From positions 558,001 to 622,000 of the forward strand of contig NZ_QVTD01000003.1 in NCBI RefSeq assembly GCF_003429105.1: a DNA stretch of 64,000 bases. The letters are read 5' to 3'. The number at the start of each line of letters is the position of its first letter. Positions within the stretch are counted from its first letter, which is position 1. Source of the DNA: Peribacillus glennii. Lineage in GTDB: Bacteria; Bacillota; Bacilli; Bacillales; DSM-1321. Of this stretch, positions 53,384 to 62,166 are shown piece after piece. The notes below the pieces were generated by a model. The model saw nothing but the letters and a program-made list of their open reading frames with translations. It did not search any database and was not told the origin of the DNA. Position numbers and translations under genes: made by a program.

Positions 53384-55048
53384 TTGAAAAAATCTTTTTT
53401 TCGACTTTCACTGCTATTAACAATCTGCTTAACTTTTACAACGGCAGCTTCTTCTGTCACTAGCACCGATGAAACCAAAACACCAGCAAAACAAATACAG
53501 CTGAAGAATGAGTCGAATTACGTCCTTACAGAACGTACAAAGCCTTCACACATTTCTACTTTAAAAGCTCCACCTCACCCCAAGACCTCACAATACAGAT
53601 TTAACATCCAGGAAGCTACGATCTCTGAAATTCAATCCGCCTTGAAAAGGAAAAAAATTACGTCAAAAGAGCTTGTACAAATGTATTTAGACCGGATTAA
53701 AATGTTTGACGACCAGGGACCTAAAATTAATGCGATTATTACGGTGAATCAAAATGCTGTTGAAGCCGCTCAAGAATTGGATAAAGAACGGAAACAAAAA
53801 GGACCAAGGGGACCATTGCACGGGATCCCGATTATTGTAAAAGATAATTATGATACTGCTGATATGCCGACGACAGCGGGATGTATTTGTTTAAAAGATT
53901 CCATTCCTGATGATGATTCTCACCAAATTAAAAAATTAAAAGAGGCAGGGGCGATTATTTTAGCAAAATCGAACCTCCATGAGTTTGCATTTGGCATCAC
54001 AACTGTAAGTTCCGCAGGAGGACAAACGTTAAATCCTTATAATCTGGAAAGAAATCCAGGCGGATCAAGTGGTGGTACAGGTGCGGCGATTGCTGCTAAT
54101 TTTGCAGCAGCCGGTCTGGGAACCGATACTGGCGGTTCCATTCGTATTCCTTCTGCATTTAATAGCCTGGTAGGAATCCGGCCGACAATTGGCCTTTCCA
54201 GCCGTGACGGCATTGTTCCGCTTGCACTCACGCAAGATGTCGGTGGGCCAATGGCCAGAACCGTTGCTGATGCAGCCATCTTGTTGGAGGCAACTTCAGG
54301 GTATGACCCAAATGATACCAAGACTGCCTGGAGTGTTGGGGAAACGGAAGGGGATTATATTAAATCATTAGATCGAAAAGGGCTGCAAGGCGCTAAAATC
54401 GGAGTGATAAGGGATTTATTCGGAAAGCAGCCTGAAAATGTGGAAGTTAACCAAGTTACAAATGAAGCAATCGGGGACATGAAGAAGTTAGGGGCGAAAG
54501 TGATTGACGTTAAAATACCTGAGCTGGATAAAATCTTGGCTTACCCAAGCTTGAGCAGCTGGGAATTTAAATTTCAATTTAATGATTATTTAAAATCACT
54601 CGGGGAGGATGCGCCATTTGACTCCCTAACTGAGGTCATTGAATCAGGACAGTTCCATCCTTCTTCAAAAAGCTCGTTAATCGCAAGGGATCAAGTAAAA
54701 TCATTGGAGGAAGAAGAATATAAAGATATTTTGTTATTCCGGACAAAGCTCACACAGCAATCTTTATTAAAAGTGATGGCTGACGAAGATTTGGATGCGT
54801 TCGTTTATCCAACCTCTTCCCAGCCGGCCCAAGTCATCGGCAAGGGACAAAATTCCGGAAGTGCGAATCGACTTAGCGCCTTTTCTGAATTCCCGGCGAT
54901 AACCGTACCTGCAGGATTTACATCAGAAAATTTGCCAGTCGGGATAGAGTTCCTAGGAAGAGCATTTAGCGAACCCTCATTAATTAAACTAGCGTACGCT
55001 TATGAACAAGGAACTGAACATCGTAAACCACCGTCTACAACACCTTAA
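53384..55048 (+). CDS. secreted amidase (amidase signature family)
   Basis: This 554-residue serine amidase hydrolyses a carboxamide outside the membrane. A signal peptide (KKSFFRLSLLLTICLTFTTAASS) precedes a basic, proline-rich spacer. The catalytic Lys is in IIVKDNYDTADMPTTAGC, and the Gly/Ser-rich signature NPGGSSGGTGAAIAANFAAAGLGTDTGGSIR holds the cis-Ser and nucleophilic Ser. TTG 53384 has GGGAGG upstream and puts the signal peptide at the N-terminus; the frame from 53339 does not. It is monocistronic and flanked by two copies of a lipoprotein/GNAT segment. Confidence 0.92.
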   Translation: MKKSFFRLSLLLTICLTFTTAASSVTSTDETKTPAKQIQLKNESNYVLTERTKPSHISTLKAPPHPKTSQYRFNIQEATISEIQSALKRKKITSKELVQMYLDRIKMFDDQGPKINAIITVNQNAVEAAQELDKERKQKGPRGPLHGIPIIVKDNYDTADMPTTAGCICLKDSIPDDDSHQIKKLKEAGAIILAKSNLHEFAFGITTVSSAGGQTLNPYNLERNPGGSSGGTGAAIAANFAAAGLGTDTGGSIRIPSAFNSLVGIRPTIGLSSRDGIVPLALTQDVGGPMARTVADAAILLEATSGYDPNDTKTAWSVGETEGDYIKSLDRKGLQGAKIGVIRDLFGKQPENVEVNQVTNEAIGDMKKLGAKVIDVKIPELDKILAYPSLSSWEFKFQFNDYLKSLGEDAPFDSLTEVIESGQFHPSSKSSLIARDQVKSLEEEEYKDILLFRTKLTQQSLLKVMADEDLDAFVYPTSSQPAQVIGKGQNSGSANRLSAFSEFPAITVPAGFTSENLPVGIEFLGRAFSEPSLIKLAYAYEQGTEHRKPPSTTP

Positions 55049-55218
55049 TAAAAGTTGAATTATATTTATTAACACTAATCACGTTGAATTATTTAGTAAT
55101 TAAAAATCGTAGTAGAAGAATGTGGAATGCGAAAAATGCAAAAAAGTACCGTTTCACTAGTCAGAACTATTTTGTGGTTGCTAGTATATTGGTGCCTGAT
55201 TTTGAAAAACACGTATTT

Positions 55219-55241
55219 GGGGGGTGGCATTTATGCCCCCC
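55219..55241 (+). terminator. possible terminator after amidase
   Basis: A G-rich/C-rich hairpin (GGGG-T-GGCA / TGCC-CCCC around TTTA) lies about 170 bases past the amidase stop and is followed by TTCTC. The rest of 55049-55582 holds no gene that I can support. Confidence 0.4.
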
Positions 55242-55582
55242 TTCTCTAATTGGTCTCAAGAGAGGACTGTTCATGAGCGAAATAACCACAAGTATTCCAC
55301 AAAATAAAAAGACACCCGTAACTTAGGATGTCTGAGTCTCTTCCTTGATATCCATCCAGATTACATTCTCCAGGTTAATCGCGACTCCCTTAAAATTAAC
55401 CTAACTTCCTTGACTTAGTAATTGATCTCTGACTTTCTCCTCAGAGACAGACTCTACTTGAAATTCTTACGTTTTTGATTTACAAATTCAATATATACCG
55501 TGAAGTTTGGCATGATCTCATCCTTTTAATTCTTACTATGCCAGATGCTGAGAATATTTTTGCAATCAGGCGGCTTTTCCTG

Positions 55583-56077
55583 TTATCGAACAACATATTT
55601 ATAAAACTTTTTATCAACTTTGAGTATTGGGAAACTGTCCGGCAGCTCCTCGACATCTATGTTTTCAAACCCATTCTTCTCATAGAACCGGTGCGCAGCA
55701 ACAAATTGAGGTGTTGTTCCCAGATATATGGCTTTTATTGACTGTTCCCTTGCCCATTCGATGGCACGATTCAATAAAAGATTCGCCGTATTATACGTCG
55801 ATCCCCTGAATTCTTTCTTTACAAACAGCTTTCTTAAGGCAACATGGCTGTCTCCAATGTCCAAAAGACTGATGGTACCTACTACTTTCCCGTTGTAAAG
55901 TGCTACCCAGAAATTCCCCTTCCCAGTTTGATAAAAGTCTTCTATCTCAAATAAATCGGGCTGATCGTCCTTCGTTATCGGTACATTGTATTCTTCTTGC
56001 TGGATCTCAAGGATTAAATCCACTACTTCGGTTTGGTATTCACTTGAATATTCTTTTATAACAGGGCCTAGTGTCAT
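55583..56077 (-). CDS. GNAT-family N-acetyltransferase
   Basis: The 164 residues have the GNAT core: VVGTISLLDIGDSHVALRKLFVKKEFRGSTYNTANLLLNRAIEWAREQ, in which an Arg-Gly-Ser loop stands for the acetyl-CoA motif, then YLGTTPQFVAAHRFYEKNGFENI. It transfers an acetyl group from acetyl-CoA to an unknown amine. The start at ATG 56077 is preceded by GGAAG. A degraded copy lies 3.2 kb away on the other side of the amidase. Confidence 0.88.
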   Translation of the reverse strand: MTLGPVIKEYSSEYQTEVVDLILEIQQEEYNVPITKDDQPDLFEIEDFYQTGKGNFWVALYNGKVVGTISLLDIGDSHVALRKLFVKKEFRGSTYNTANLLLNRAIEWAREQSIKAIYLGTTPQFVAAHRFYEKNGFENIDVEELPDSFPILKVDKKFYKYVVR

Positions 56078-56135
56078 AAAACACTTCCTTCAAAATATTT
56101 CAACTAATGTGTGTCTGGGGTTATGTATTGCTTTA

Positions 56136-56222
56136 CTATTGGTGGGAGATATCTGTGCCATTACATCCGATTAGACTTAACAATAATATCAATAATAATG
56201 AATGGCGAAAAAAAGCTTTCAT
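56136..56222 (-). CDS. 28-residue lipoprotein-leader ORF
   Basis: GGAGG nine bases before the ATG leads into MKAFFRHSLLLILLLSLIGCNGT and stops after 28 codons. LSLIGC is a good lipobox. The copy near 52867 has the same leader with a longer tail (DDNENARGNDNQQS), so this is probably a truncated lipoprotein gene, although a very short secreted peptide is possible. Confidence 0.45.
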   Translation of the reverse strand: MKAFFRHSLLLILLLSLIGCNGTDISHQ

Positions 56223-56556
56223 ACATTTATTCCTCCCTCCTGTATAAAATGATGGAACAAATGTAGTTTTTGTATGCTAAAAAATCTTATTCATCACCGT
56301 TATGGAAAGGTCGGCTCTCCTTTTCCATTTAAATGTTACACAAAAAATTCTGATTATTTTTTGCACGATACATCGGCAATCCTGCTATTGTGATGCTGAA
56401 AAAACTCGTAAACCCTCAAAAGAAACAATAATCCCCCCTATTAGTAAAAAACCTGACGGTATTTGTTCGGTCTAAAGGGAAGGGATACGCTTGTGTAGTG
56501 TAGAAAAATAATGTCACAGGGACAACCCTAACTTTCCGGAAAGGTAGTGACAAGTT

Positions 56557-56835
56557 ATGTTTGTTTCAAACATCCGTCTAGAGAACAGGACACAGTTGTT
56601 CACCGTATTTAGCCAGATGCGAAAAGCGAGGATGCCGGAGCTGCAAAGAATCCAGGAGCAAACTGAAGAACCACAGTTACGAATGGCTCGGGATCAGAAA
56701 ATGCGTGACATGATGAGTCAAACCGTGAATGCAAAGGGTGAGGGTGGTCCAATCCGAATCAGTGCAGAGGACAAGAAAGGAACATGTGAGGTTTATTCTC
56801 CGTCTAGCTTAGATTTTATTGGTCCGGGTGATTGA
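56557..56835 (+). CDS. small hypothetical protein
   Basis: A 92-residue frame rich in Gln, Glu and Arg (MRKARMPELQRIQEQTEEPQLRMARDQKMRDMM) then has a Gly-rich end (NAKGEGGPIRISAEDKKG). The ribosome binding site is weak (AAAGG about 12 bases upstream). I know no family. A plus-strand terminator at 57223 suggests that this direction is transcribed. The DNA from 56836 to 57222 shows only short frames. Confidence 0.4.
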   Translation: MFVSNIRLENRTQLFTVFSQMRKARMPELQRIQEQTEEPQLRMARDQKMRDMMSQTVNAKGEGGPIRISAEDKKGTCEVYSPSSLDFIGPGD

Positions 56836-57222
56836 TTGTACATTCCAACAATAGAAAGGGGGGGATTAACAAAGGCACAACAAAAACCGAATATCCAGAC
56901 CTTCCACCTGTGTATCGCACGAACGCCAGTGCATACCAGTACACGGAACTTTAGCTTGGAAGAATCTGTTTTGCATAAAAGGTTTTACCGCTCTTAGTAA
57001 TTTAGATGAGCTTTTCCCTAAATGGCTCAATTACATGCCAGTCCATTCTTGCTCACTAAATGGATTATAGGTGATTTAAACAAATATGATGTCAGGCATA
57101 GCAGCTGACACATTGAATAAAGCCGACCCACTGCTAATCCTCAAATTAAACCTATTGTTGTGAGGGGGATCCCATCTATATTCACCCATTCGCGGCAACA
57201 ATTTAATATATTCTGTCTTTTC

Positions 57223-57249
57223 AAGGGCTTCGAAATTGAAGCCTTTTTT
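57223..57249 (+). terminator. intrinsic terminator on plus strand
   Basis: AAGGGCTTC (57223-57231) and GAAGCCTT (57238-57245) form a stem with a six-base loop and end in TTTTTT. It would stop transcription coming from 56557. Confidence 0.65.
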
Positions 57250-57376
57250 GTTGTAGAATTTTTAGGAAATATATGATCTTTCTTCACCTTCTCACCTCTT
57301 CATTCATTGCCCATTGCGCTTTACAACATGAGGCTTGCTCATGAACCAATCTTAAAAGAGCATGTTTTTTACAGTA

Positions 57377-57404
57377 AAATGCGATTATCCGGGAAGATAA
57401 TCGC
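57377..57404 (-). terminator. terminator after codA
   Basis: GCGATTATC (57381-57389) and GATAATCGC (57396-57404) are perfect complements with a six-base loop; on the minus strand ATTTTACTG follows. It lies 19 bases past the codA stop. Confidence 0.65.
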
Positions 57405-57422
57405 TCTTGATCCTTTCTATTC

Positions 57423-58694
57423 TTACTTTTTAAGATCAACTTCTTTAAACCCACTTCCTGCATCCACATGCATTTCACTTGGCTTTGTTTTTGAAATAAT
57501 TCTCCCGTTGCGAACTGAATAGAGAATGGCTGGCTGCCTGCGGATCATGTCATATTCGTCAGCTGCGTCGATTACAATAAAGTTCGCAGATTTTCCTTCT
57601 TCCACTCCATACACGTTCTGCACATTCAAAGTCCTTGCACTATTGGAAGTGATAAGGTCTATCGAATTAACAATCTCTTCATAGCCCAGCAGCTGACATA
57701 TATGAATACCCATATGCAACACCTGCAACATGTTTCCGGTTCCCAATGGATACCATGGATCTAAAATATCATCCTGCCCAAAGCATACATTCAAATTAGC
57801 TGCCAGAAGTTCCTTTACACGTGTAATACCCCTGCGTTTAGGATAGGAATCGAAGCGTCCCTGTAGATGTATATTCACTAATGGATTAGCAATAAAATTA
57901 ATATCAGCCAGCTTTAAAAGCCTAAATAGCTTGTTGGCATATGCATCGTTATAAGAATGCATCGCAGTGGTATGACTGGCTGTGACCCGGCTCCCCATGC
58001 CCGTTCGATAGGCTTGTGCAGCAACTGTTTCAATGAAGCGTGAATGGCCATCATCTGTTTCATCGCAGTGTATATCCACTAGCCGGTCATATTTTTGTGC
58101 CAGTTCAAAAACAATTTTCACCGATTCTACTCCATCTTCTCTAGTTAATTCATAATGAGGAATGCCGCCGACAACATCAGCTCCCAGCCGGAGCGACTCC
58201 TCGAGTAACTCCTGGCCGCCTGAAAATGATAGTATGCCTTCCTGGGGGAACGCGACGATTTGCAAATCAATATAAGGTGCCATTTCTTCCTTCACTTCAA
58301 GCATAGCCTTCAATGCAGTAAGCTTTGGGTCGGTTACGTCTATGTGTGTCCGAATATATTGTATACCCTGTGCAAGCTGCCACTGAAGAGCCTTTTTTGC
58401 CCGGGATTTTACATCTTCTGCAGAGAGTGATCGTTTACGCTGCGACCATCTTTGGATGCCTTCCAATAATGTACCGCTATTGTTCCATTCTGGTTCTCCT
58501 GCTGTTAAGGCACTGTCCAGATGAATATGCGGTTCGATGAATGGGGGGAGGACCAATGAACCCTTAATATCTAAAGCTTCTTTTGCTTCGCTGTCCAGAT
58601 TTTTGCCGATGCGTTCGATTTTCCCATCAACAATCTCAAGGTCCCAGGTTCCTTTCTTATTTCTAAGGCTTGCATTTTTGATAATCATACTCAT
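57423..58694 (-). CDS. codA: cytosine deaminase-type amidohydrolase
   Basis: The 423-residue TIM-barrel metal enzyme follows E. coli CodA closely: [30 protein letters not shown], the substrate Gln in [39 protein letters not shown] and [19 protein letters not shown] with the metal Asp. It deaminates cytosine to uracil; related enzymes act on creatinine, isocytosine or s-triazines. The His before the catalytic Asp pair in E. coli CodA is Gln here. The ATG overlaps the codB stop (ATGA), so they are translated together. Confidence 0.92.
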   Translation of the reverse strand: MSMIIKNASLRNKKGTWDLEIVDGKIERIGKNLDSEAKEALDIKGSLVLPPFIEPHIHLDSALTAGEPEWNNSGTLLEGIQRWSQRKRSLSAEDVKSRAKKALQWQLAQGIQYIRTHIDVTDPKLTALKAMLEVKEEMAPYIDLQIVAFPQEGILSFSGGQELLEESLRLGADVVGGIPHYELTREDGVESVKIVFELAQKYDRLVDIHCDETDDGHSRFIETVAAQAYRTGMGSRVTASHTTAMHSYNDAYANKLFRLLKLADINFIANPLVNIHLQGRFDSYPKRRGITRVKELLAANLNVCFGQDDILDPWYPLGTGNMLQVLHMGIHICQLLGYEEIVNSIDLITSNSARTLNVQNVYGVEEGKSANFIVIDAADEYDMIRRQPAILYSVRNGRIISKTKPSEMHVDAGSGFKEVDLKK

Positions 58695-59956
58695 ATTGCC
58701 TCCTTTGTTTCCGTTTCTATTGTGGAAGCAAGTTTTCTTTGGATCATTGAAGCAATCAGATAAAATCCTGCTGAACCAATAACGGCATTAACGGAAGGGA
58801 CACCTGGTATAAATTTAGCTCCAATCACCCCGATGATCCACGCTATAATGGCGAGCCAATTCACTGACTTAAATGTCATCTTCTCGAATTCCTTATATTT
58901 ACCACGGTTTAGAAGGAAGAAATCTGCCAACAATATCGCACCGATCGGTGGAAGCGTCAGGTTAAGGAAATTTAGGAAACCAACGAAATTGTTATATAGC
59001 CAAAGCGCCATGACAGTACCCAAAATACCGTTAAATATGACAACTTTGCTTTTCTTTATTTTTGTAATATTGGAAATGCCAAGTCCTGAGGCATATAGGG
59101 CGTTATCGTTAGTAGTCCATATGTTCAAACCCAAAACAATGATCGCCGGCAATATCAAGCCTTGTAAAAACATGACTTCGGATACATCAGCTACCCCAGT
59201 AGAAATCGCTCCGACCGCCCCGAAAAGAAACATCAAAGAATTGCCAAGAAAGAATGCGATGACAGTGGTGATAACTGCACTCCGTTTTGTTCTTGCAAAT
59301 CTCGTAAAGTCAGCAGTCAGCGTCCCTCCACTGATAAATGAGCCTATGCATATAGATAAGGCTGCTGCCAATCCAATTGATTCAGTGGGCGAATATGATA
59401 GAATCCCGTCTACGCCTCCAACTGTCTGTGTAGCTTTAAAAACAGAAAAACTTCCTAAAATGACGATGAGCGGAACCGAAATAAAACTGATGACAGCGAG
59501 TGACTTCATTCCAAAATAGGCTGAGGACGACATTAGTATCCCAGCTAAAATGATCAATATATAAGTATCGATTCCAGTCACCTTCTGCACGGGTAATGCG
59601 AACATGGCCACCCCTACTCCGAACCACCCGATTTGCGTTATACTCAGCAGGAATGATGCTAAATAAGAGCCTTTTTCACCAAAAGCATATTTCGTTAATA
59701 AATGTGTAGATAATCCCGTTTTGGACGCTGCGTAGGCCAAGGCACCTGTATAAAGTCCGAGGAGCAGATTTCCGGCCATCACAACCAATAAAAATTGGGT
59801 AAAGTCCAGACCGGTGCCAATCGTGCCTCCACCCATCATACTTGCTGAAAAGAATGTAAAGCCCAGCATAACGACCATCATGTTCCAGAAACCAATACGG
59901 TGATTTGTCGGAACCGCCCGCAAGGAAAATTCCTTATCATTGTTTTCTTTTGACAT
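58691..59956 (-). CDS. codB: cytosine permease (NCS1 family)
   Basis: The 421 residues have 12 predicted membrane segments and the NCS1 pattern of Cod[70 protein letters not shown] and [17 protein letters not shown]. It imports cytosine with protons or sodium. ATG 59956 follows GGGGGGA; the frame to 60034 lies within the riboswitch leader. A ykkC-family riboswitch with terminator precedes it. Confidence 0.92.
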   Translation of the reverse strand: MSKENNDKEFSLRAVPTNHRIGFWNMMVVMLGFTFFSASMMGGGTIGTGLDFTQFLLVVMAGNLLLGLYTGALAYAASKTGLSTHLLTKYAFGEKGSYLASFLLSITQIGWFGVGVAMFALPVQKVTGIDTYILIILAGILMSSSAYFGMKSLAVISFISVPLIVILGSFSVFKATQTVGGVDGILSYSPTESIGLAAALSICIGSFISGGTLTADFTRFARTKRSAVITTVIAFFLGNSLMFLFGAVGAISTGVADVSEVMFLQGLILPAIIVLGLNIWTTNDNALYASGLGISNITKIKKSKVVIFNGILGTVMALWLYNNFVGFLNFLNLTLPPIGAILLADFFLLNRGKYKEFEKMTFKSVNWLAIIAWIIGVIGAKFIPGVPSVNAVIGSAGFYLIASMIQRKLASTIETETKEAI

Positions 59957-60039
59957 AAAAATCCCCCCTGTTTTTATTTTGAATATTCTGACTTCTGGAT
60001 TCAAACTAAGATCGCTTCCTCTTGAATGTTTCACCTCCC

Positions 60040-60160
60040 AAAAAAAGCCCGGGAAGAATTTTTACATTCTTCACCGGACTTTTCCTTCCAAGTGGGGCAT
60101 TATTCCTGCCACTTTTCTCGGACCAGGCTTTTTCAGTGAATGAAAAACGGAACCCTAGAA
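60040..60160 (-). promoter_or_regulatory. ykkC-family riboswitch with intrinsic terminator, before codBA
   Basis: Read on the minus strand, the leader contains CTAGGGTTCCG (from 60158), then CTGGTCCGAGA (60126-60116), then AAGGAAAAGTCCGGTGAAGA (about 60087-60068). This is the ordered conserved core of ykkC motifs (guanidine-I and the ppGpp/PRPP/nucleotide subtypes). The last block also forms the 5' arm of a terminator: ATTCTTCACCGGACT (60066-60080) pairs with AGCCCGGGAAGAAT (60046-60059), followed by seven T. Ligand binding would free the terminator arm and switch genes on. Subtype is unclear. Confidence 0.8.
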
Positions 60161-60755
60161 AAGGTTTAATATATTTTTATAGTACAAAGCTAAAATAGCC
60201 CCTTCAATAAATGTGTTAGATTTTCTGACATGTTTTTTCCACGAGTTCTGCCTAGACGCAAACTGTGTTCCTGCATGATGGACGATACCTATATTTCTTT
60301 TTAATTTGGATAAAATGCTTATTCCTCTTCACACTCTTATACCATTTCATATTTTCCAGCGCGGCTTCAATTTCCACGTGTTACTATTTATGAATATTCA
60401 GAAGTAAAAACCATATTACCCCTAAACATAAAAAATACCCCTATTCGTGAACAAGAAACCCATGTCGGACTCACGCAAAATCATTAAGTCATTCCTATAC
60501 CTTCAGTTTGTTGAAATGGTCTATTATATTCATTAGCGTTTGCTTAACCTATTCAATTTTTTAAGCAAAGTTATAAGCAAAAAAATCTGCATAAATATTG
60601 AACCTTGGTGATTTATTTTGTGTTACCCATGTATTTCTCGGAACCGTGGATTCGGTTGTATCGGTAAATCCACGGTTCTTCAATCATTTGGCATGAGTAA
60701 TATACAAAACGGTAAACAATTAAATACGTGAATTGATCAACTTATAGTTCAACCT
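60161..60755. other. intergenic with one strong hairpin
   Basis: GAACCGTGGATT (60642-60653) and AATCCACGGTTC (60668-60679) are perfect complements around 14 bases, without a T-run. The promoter of the codBA leader must lie just above 60160. No gene is seen. Confidence 0.5.
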
Positions 60756-61796
60756 TTACTCTTCCCCGCCATCAAAGAAATCACCAAAGTCCCCTGCCTC
60801 ATCATTTGAATCAAACAAATCCTCCTCCACACCAAAGGCATCCGCTGCCCCCTCGGCCATGCCGCCAAAATCAATGCCATCTACGATTTCGCTTAGCAGC
60901 ATACCTCCTAATACACCCGCTGCCAGTCCGCCCACCATGCCTCCAATGCCACTTGCCATGCCGCCTCTAAATTGATGGGATGGGTAGGAAAAAGGTTGTC
61001 GGAATTCGTCAGGGCGTGCCAGTACTTCAGAAATCCGTTCGTTGAAGAAGTCGGCAAGCTTTTGTTCATCCTCCAACAGATCATTCCGTACCAGGAATTC
61101 AGTTTTTGCTTCTATTTCCTGAAAACTATTGCGGCAATCAACTTCCATCCAAACACGTATTCCGTCTGCCTCGTTGGCAAACCGCATTTCAAGTTCGTGT
61201 ATCTGTCCTGTAAAGGATTGCGCAGGGAAAAATACAAATTCTTGTCCATATGAATCGATTCTTCCTGAAGTCGATTTTTCCCGGAAACCTAAACGGTCAA
61301 GGGCATTAAACATTGTTTGCAATCGTTGTGGGGCGGTAAGCACCAGGTAATCAAGGTCTGTACGGTCTACCCCGCCTTCTATATCCAGGAAGGTATCAAA
61401 AAAATAAGAGATTGACCCTCTTGTTAAAGGCAGGTCAGTTGGAATTGTATAATGAAAGGGAAAACGTTTTTCCTGTCTGGCTTCAATGCTGAATGCCCCG
61501 CTTATCGGTACAGAGTCTACTTGCCTAGAGGCAGCTTCACCCCGTCTTGTGTTAACCCTCATCATGAAGCGTACTGACAAATTGCTGATTTGCTGCGTTA
61601 CCTCTCCCCCTTGTATGATAAATTCCCCATTTAAAGTTTCACCCGGCTTGTAAGGCCGGTTTTCAAAACGTAAATCAACTTGTGCAGCACCTTTGCCCAT
61701 CTTCGCCATAAGTTTCTTGAACAACCTGAACACTCCAATCTCGCTACTATTTTGGTGTATTTGTTCATCTTCTTTATATTCCATATCTTTTAACAT
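60756..61796 (-). CDS. spo0M: Spo0M family sporulation-control protein
   Basis: The 346 residues have the arrestin-like Spo0M domain: MGKGAAQVDLRFENRPYKPGETLNGEFIIQGGEVTQQI, RFPFHYTIPTDLPLTRGSISYFFDTFLDIEGGVDRTDLDYL and PMFNALDRLGF-type text (QTMFNALDRLGF). A Gly-rich then Asp/Glu-rich tail (GGMASGIGGMVGGLAAGVLGG; FGDFFDGGEE) is usual for the family. In B. subtilis it affects Spo0A-controlled stages. The protein is about 20 residues longer at the N-terminus than usual. Its ATG overlaps the stop of the small ORF upstream, which supports this start, but GTG at about 61733 would give the classical length. Confidence 0.9.
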   Translation of the reverse strand: MLKDMEYKEDEQIHQNSSEIGVFRLFKKLMAKMGKGAAQVDLRFENRPYKPGETLNGEFIIQGGEVTQQISNLSVRFMMRVNTRRGEAASRQVDSVPISGAFSIEARQEKRFPFHYTIPTDLPLTRGSISYFFDTFLDIEGGVDRTDLDYLVLTAPQRLQTMFNALDRLGFREKSTSGRIDSYGQEFVFFPAQSFTGQIHELEMRFANEADGIRVWMEVDCRNSFQEIEAKTEFLVRNDLLEDEQKLADFFNERISEVLARPDEFRQPFSYPSHQFRGGMASGIGGMVGGLAAGVLGGMLLSEIVDGIDFGGMAEGAADAFGVEEDLFDSNDEAGDFGDFFDGGEE

Positions 61797-61942
61797 TTAA
61801 AACCTAAATAAACTGATAAATTTATATACCGCAGTCTGCCTGCCAGGCCATTATATCCACCTACCAGAAAGAACACTCCCAAAACCAATGCAGTGATAAC
61901 CGCACCCCAAACAATCGGTTTTTTCAATTTAGAAGGTATCAT
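61790..61942 (-). CDS. small membrane protein, possibly a truncated LemA-like start
   Basis: AAAGGAGGAG precedes an ATG opening a 50-residue frame with one membrane segment (KKPIVWGAVITALVLGVFFLVGGYNGLAGRLR). A membrane helix followed by a YN pair recalls the LemA N-terminus, but the rest of LemA is absent. Its stop codon overlaps the Spo0M start, so the two may be translated together. Confidence 0.6.
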   Translation of the reverse strand: MIPSKLKKPIVWGAVITALVLGVFFLVGGYNGLAGRLRYINLSVYLGFKC

Positions 61943-62067
61943 TTTTCTCCTCCTTTCGCTCTCGATGTTTGTAGTTTAGTAGAGAGTGGTGAAAACTTGG
62001 TGAAATTCGAAAATTGAAAAAGTACTAGATAAGAATCATGGAGAAAAAATAGAAGGAGGTCATTATA

Positions 62068-62145
62068 ATGAGGAGGATCATAAAAAAAGTTCCAGTCCCT
62101 CTTGCTTTTCGCATGGAGGGTTGGAACCATAAGGCTAAGATATAA
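62068..62145 (+). CDS. possible 25-residue peptide ORF
   Basis: AAGGAGGT (62053-62060) sits seven bases before an ATG with 25 codons (MRRIIKKVPVPLAFRMEGWN...). It lies opposite a terminator hairpin of the other strand, so the coding reading may be chance. Only the strong site supports it. Confidence 0.25.
   Translation: MRRIIKKVPVPLAFRMEGWNHKAKI
62080..62127 (-). terminator. terminator after GGDEF-EAL gene
   Basis: GTTCCA..CCCTC (62089-62101) pairs with GAGGG..TGGAAC (62116-62127), with two mismatched bases. On the minus strand seven T follow. It is 40 bases past the stop of the signalling gene. Confidence 0.75.
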
Positions 62146-62166
62146 TTTTAACCATTAAATGCACTT

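Noticed and set aside
60030-60034. GTG 60034 as codB start
   Set aside because: The only G-rich site is directly next to it and it lies within the riboswitch terminator leader; ATG 59956 has a proper site.
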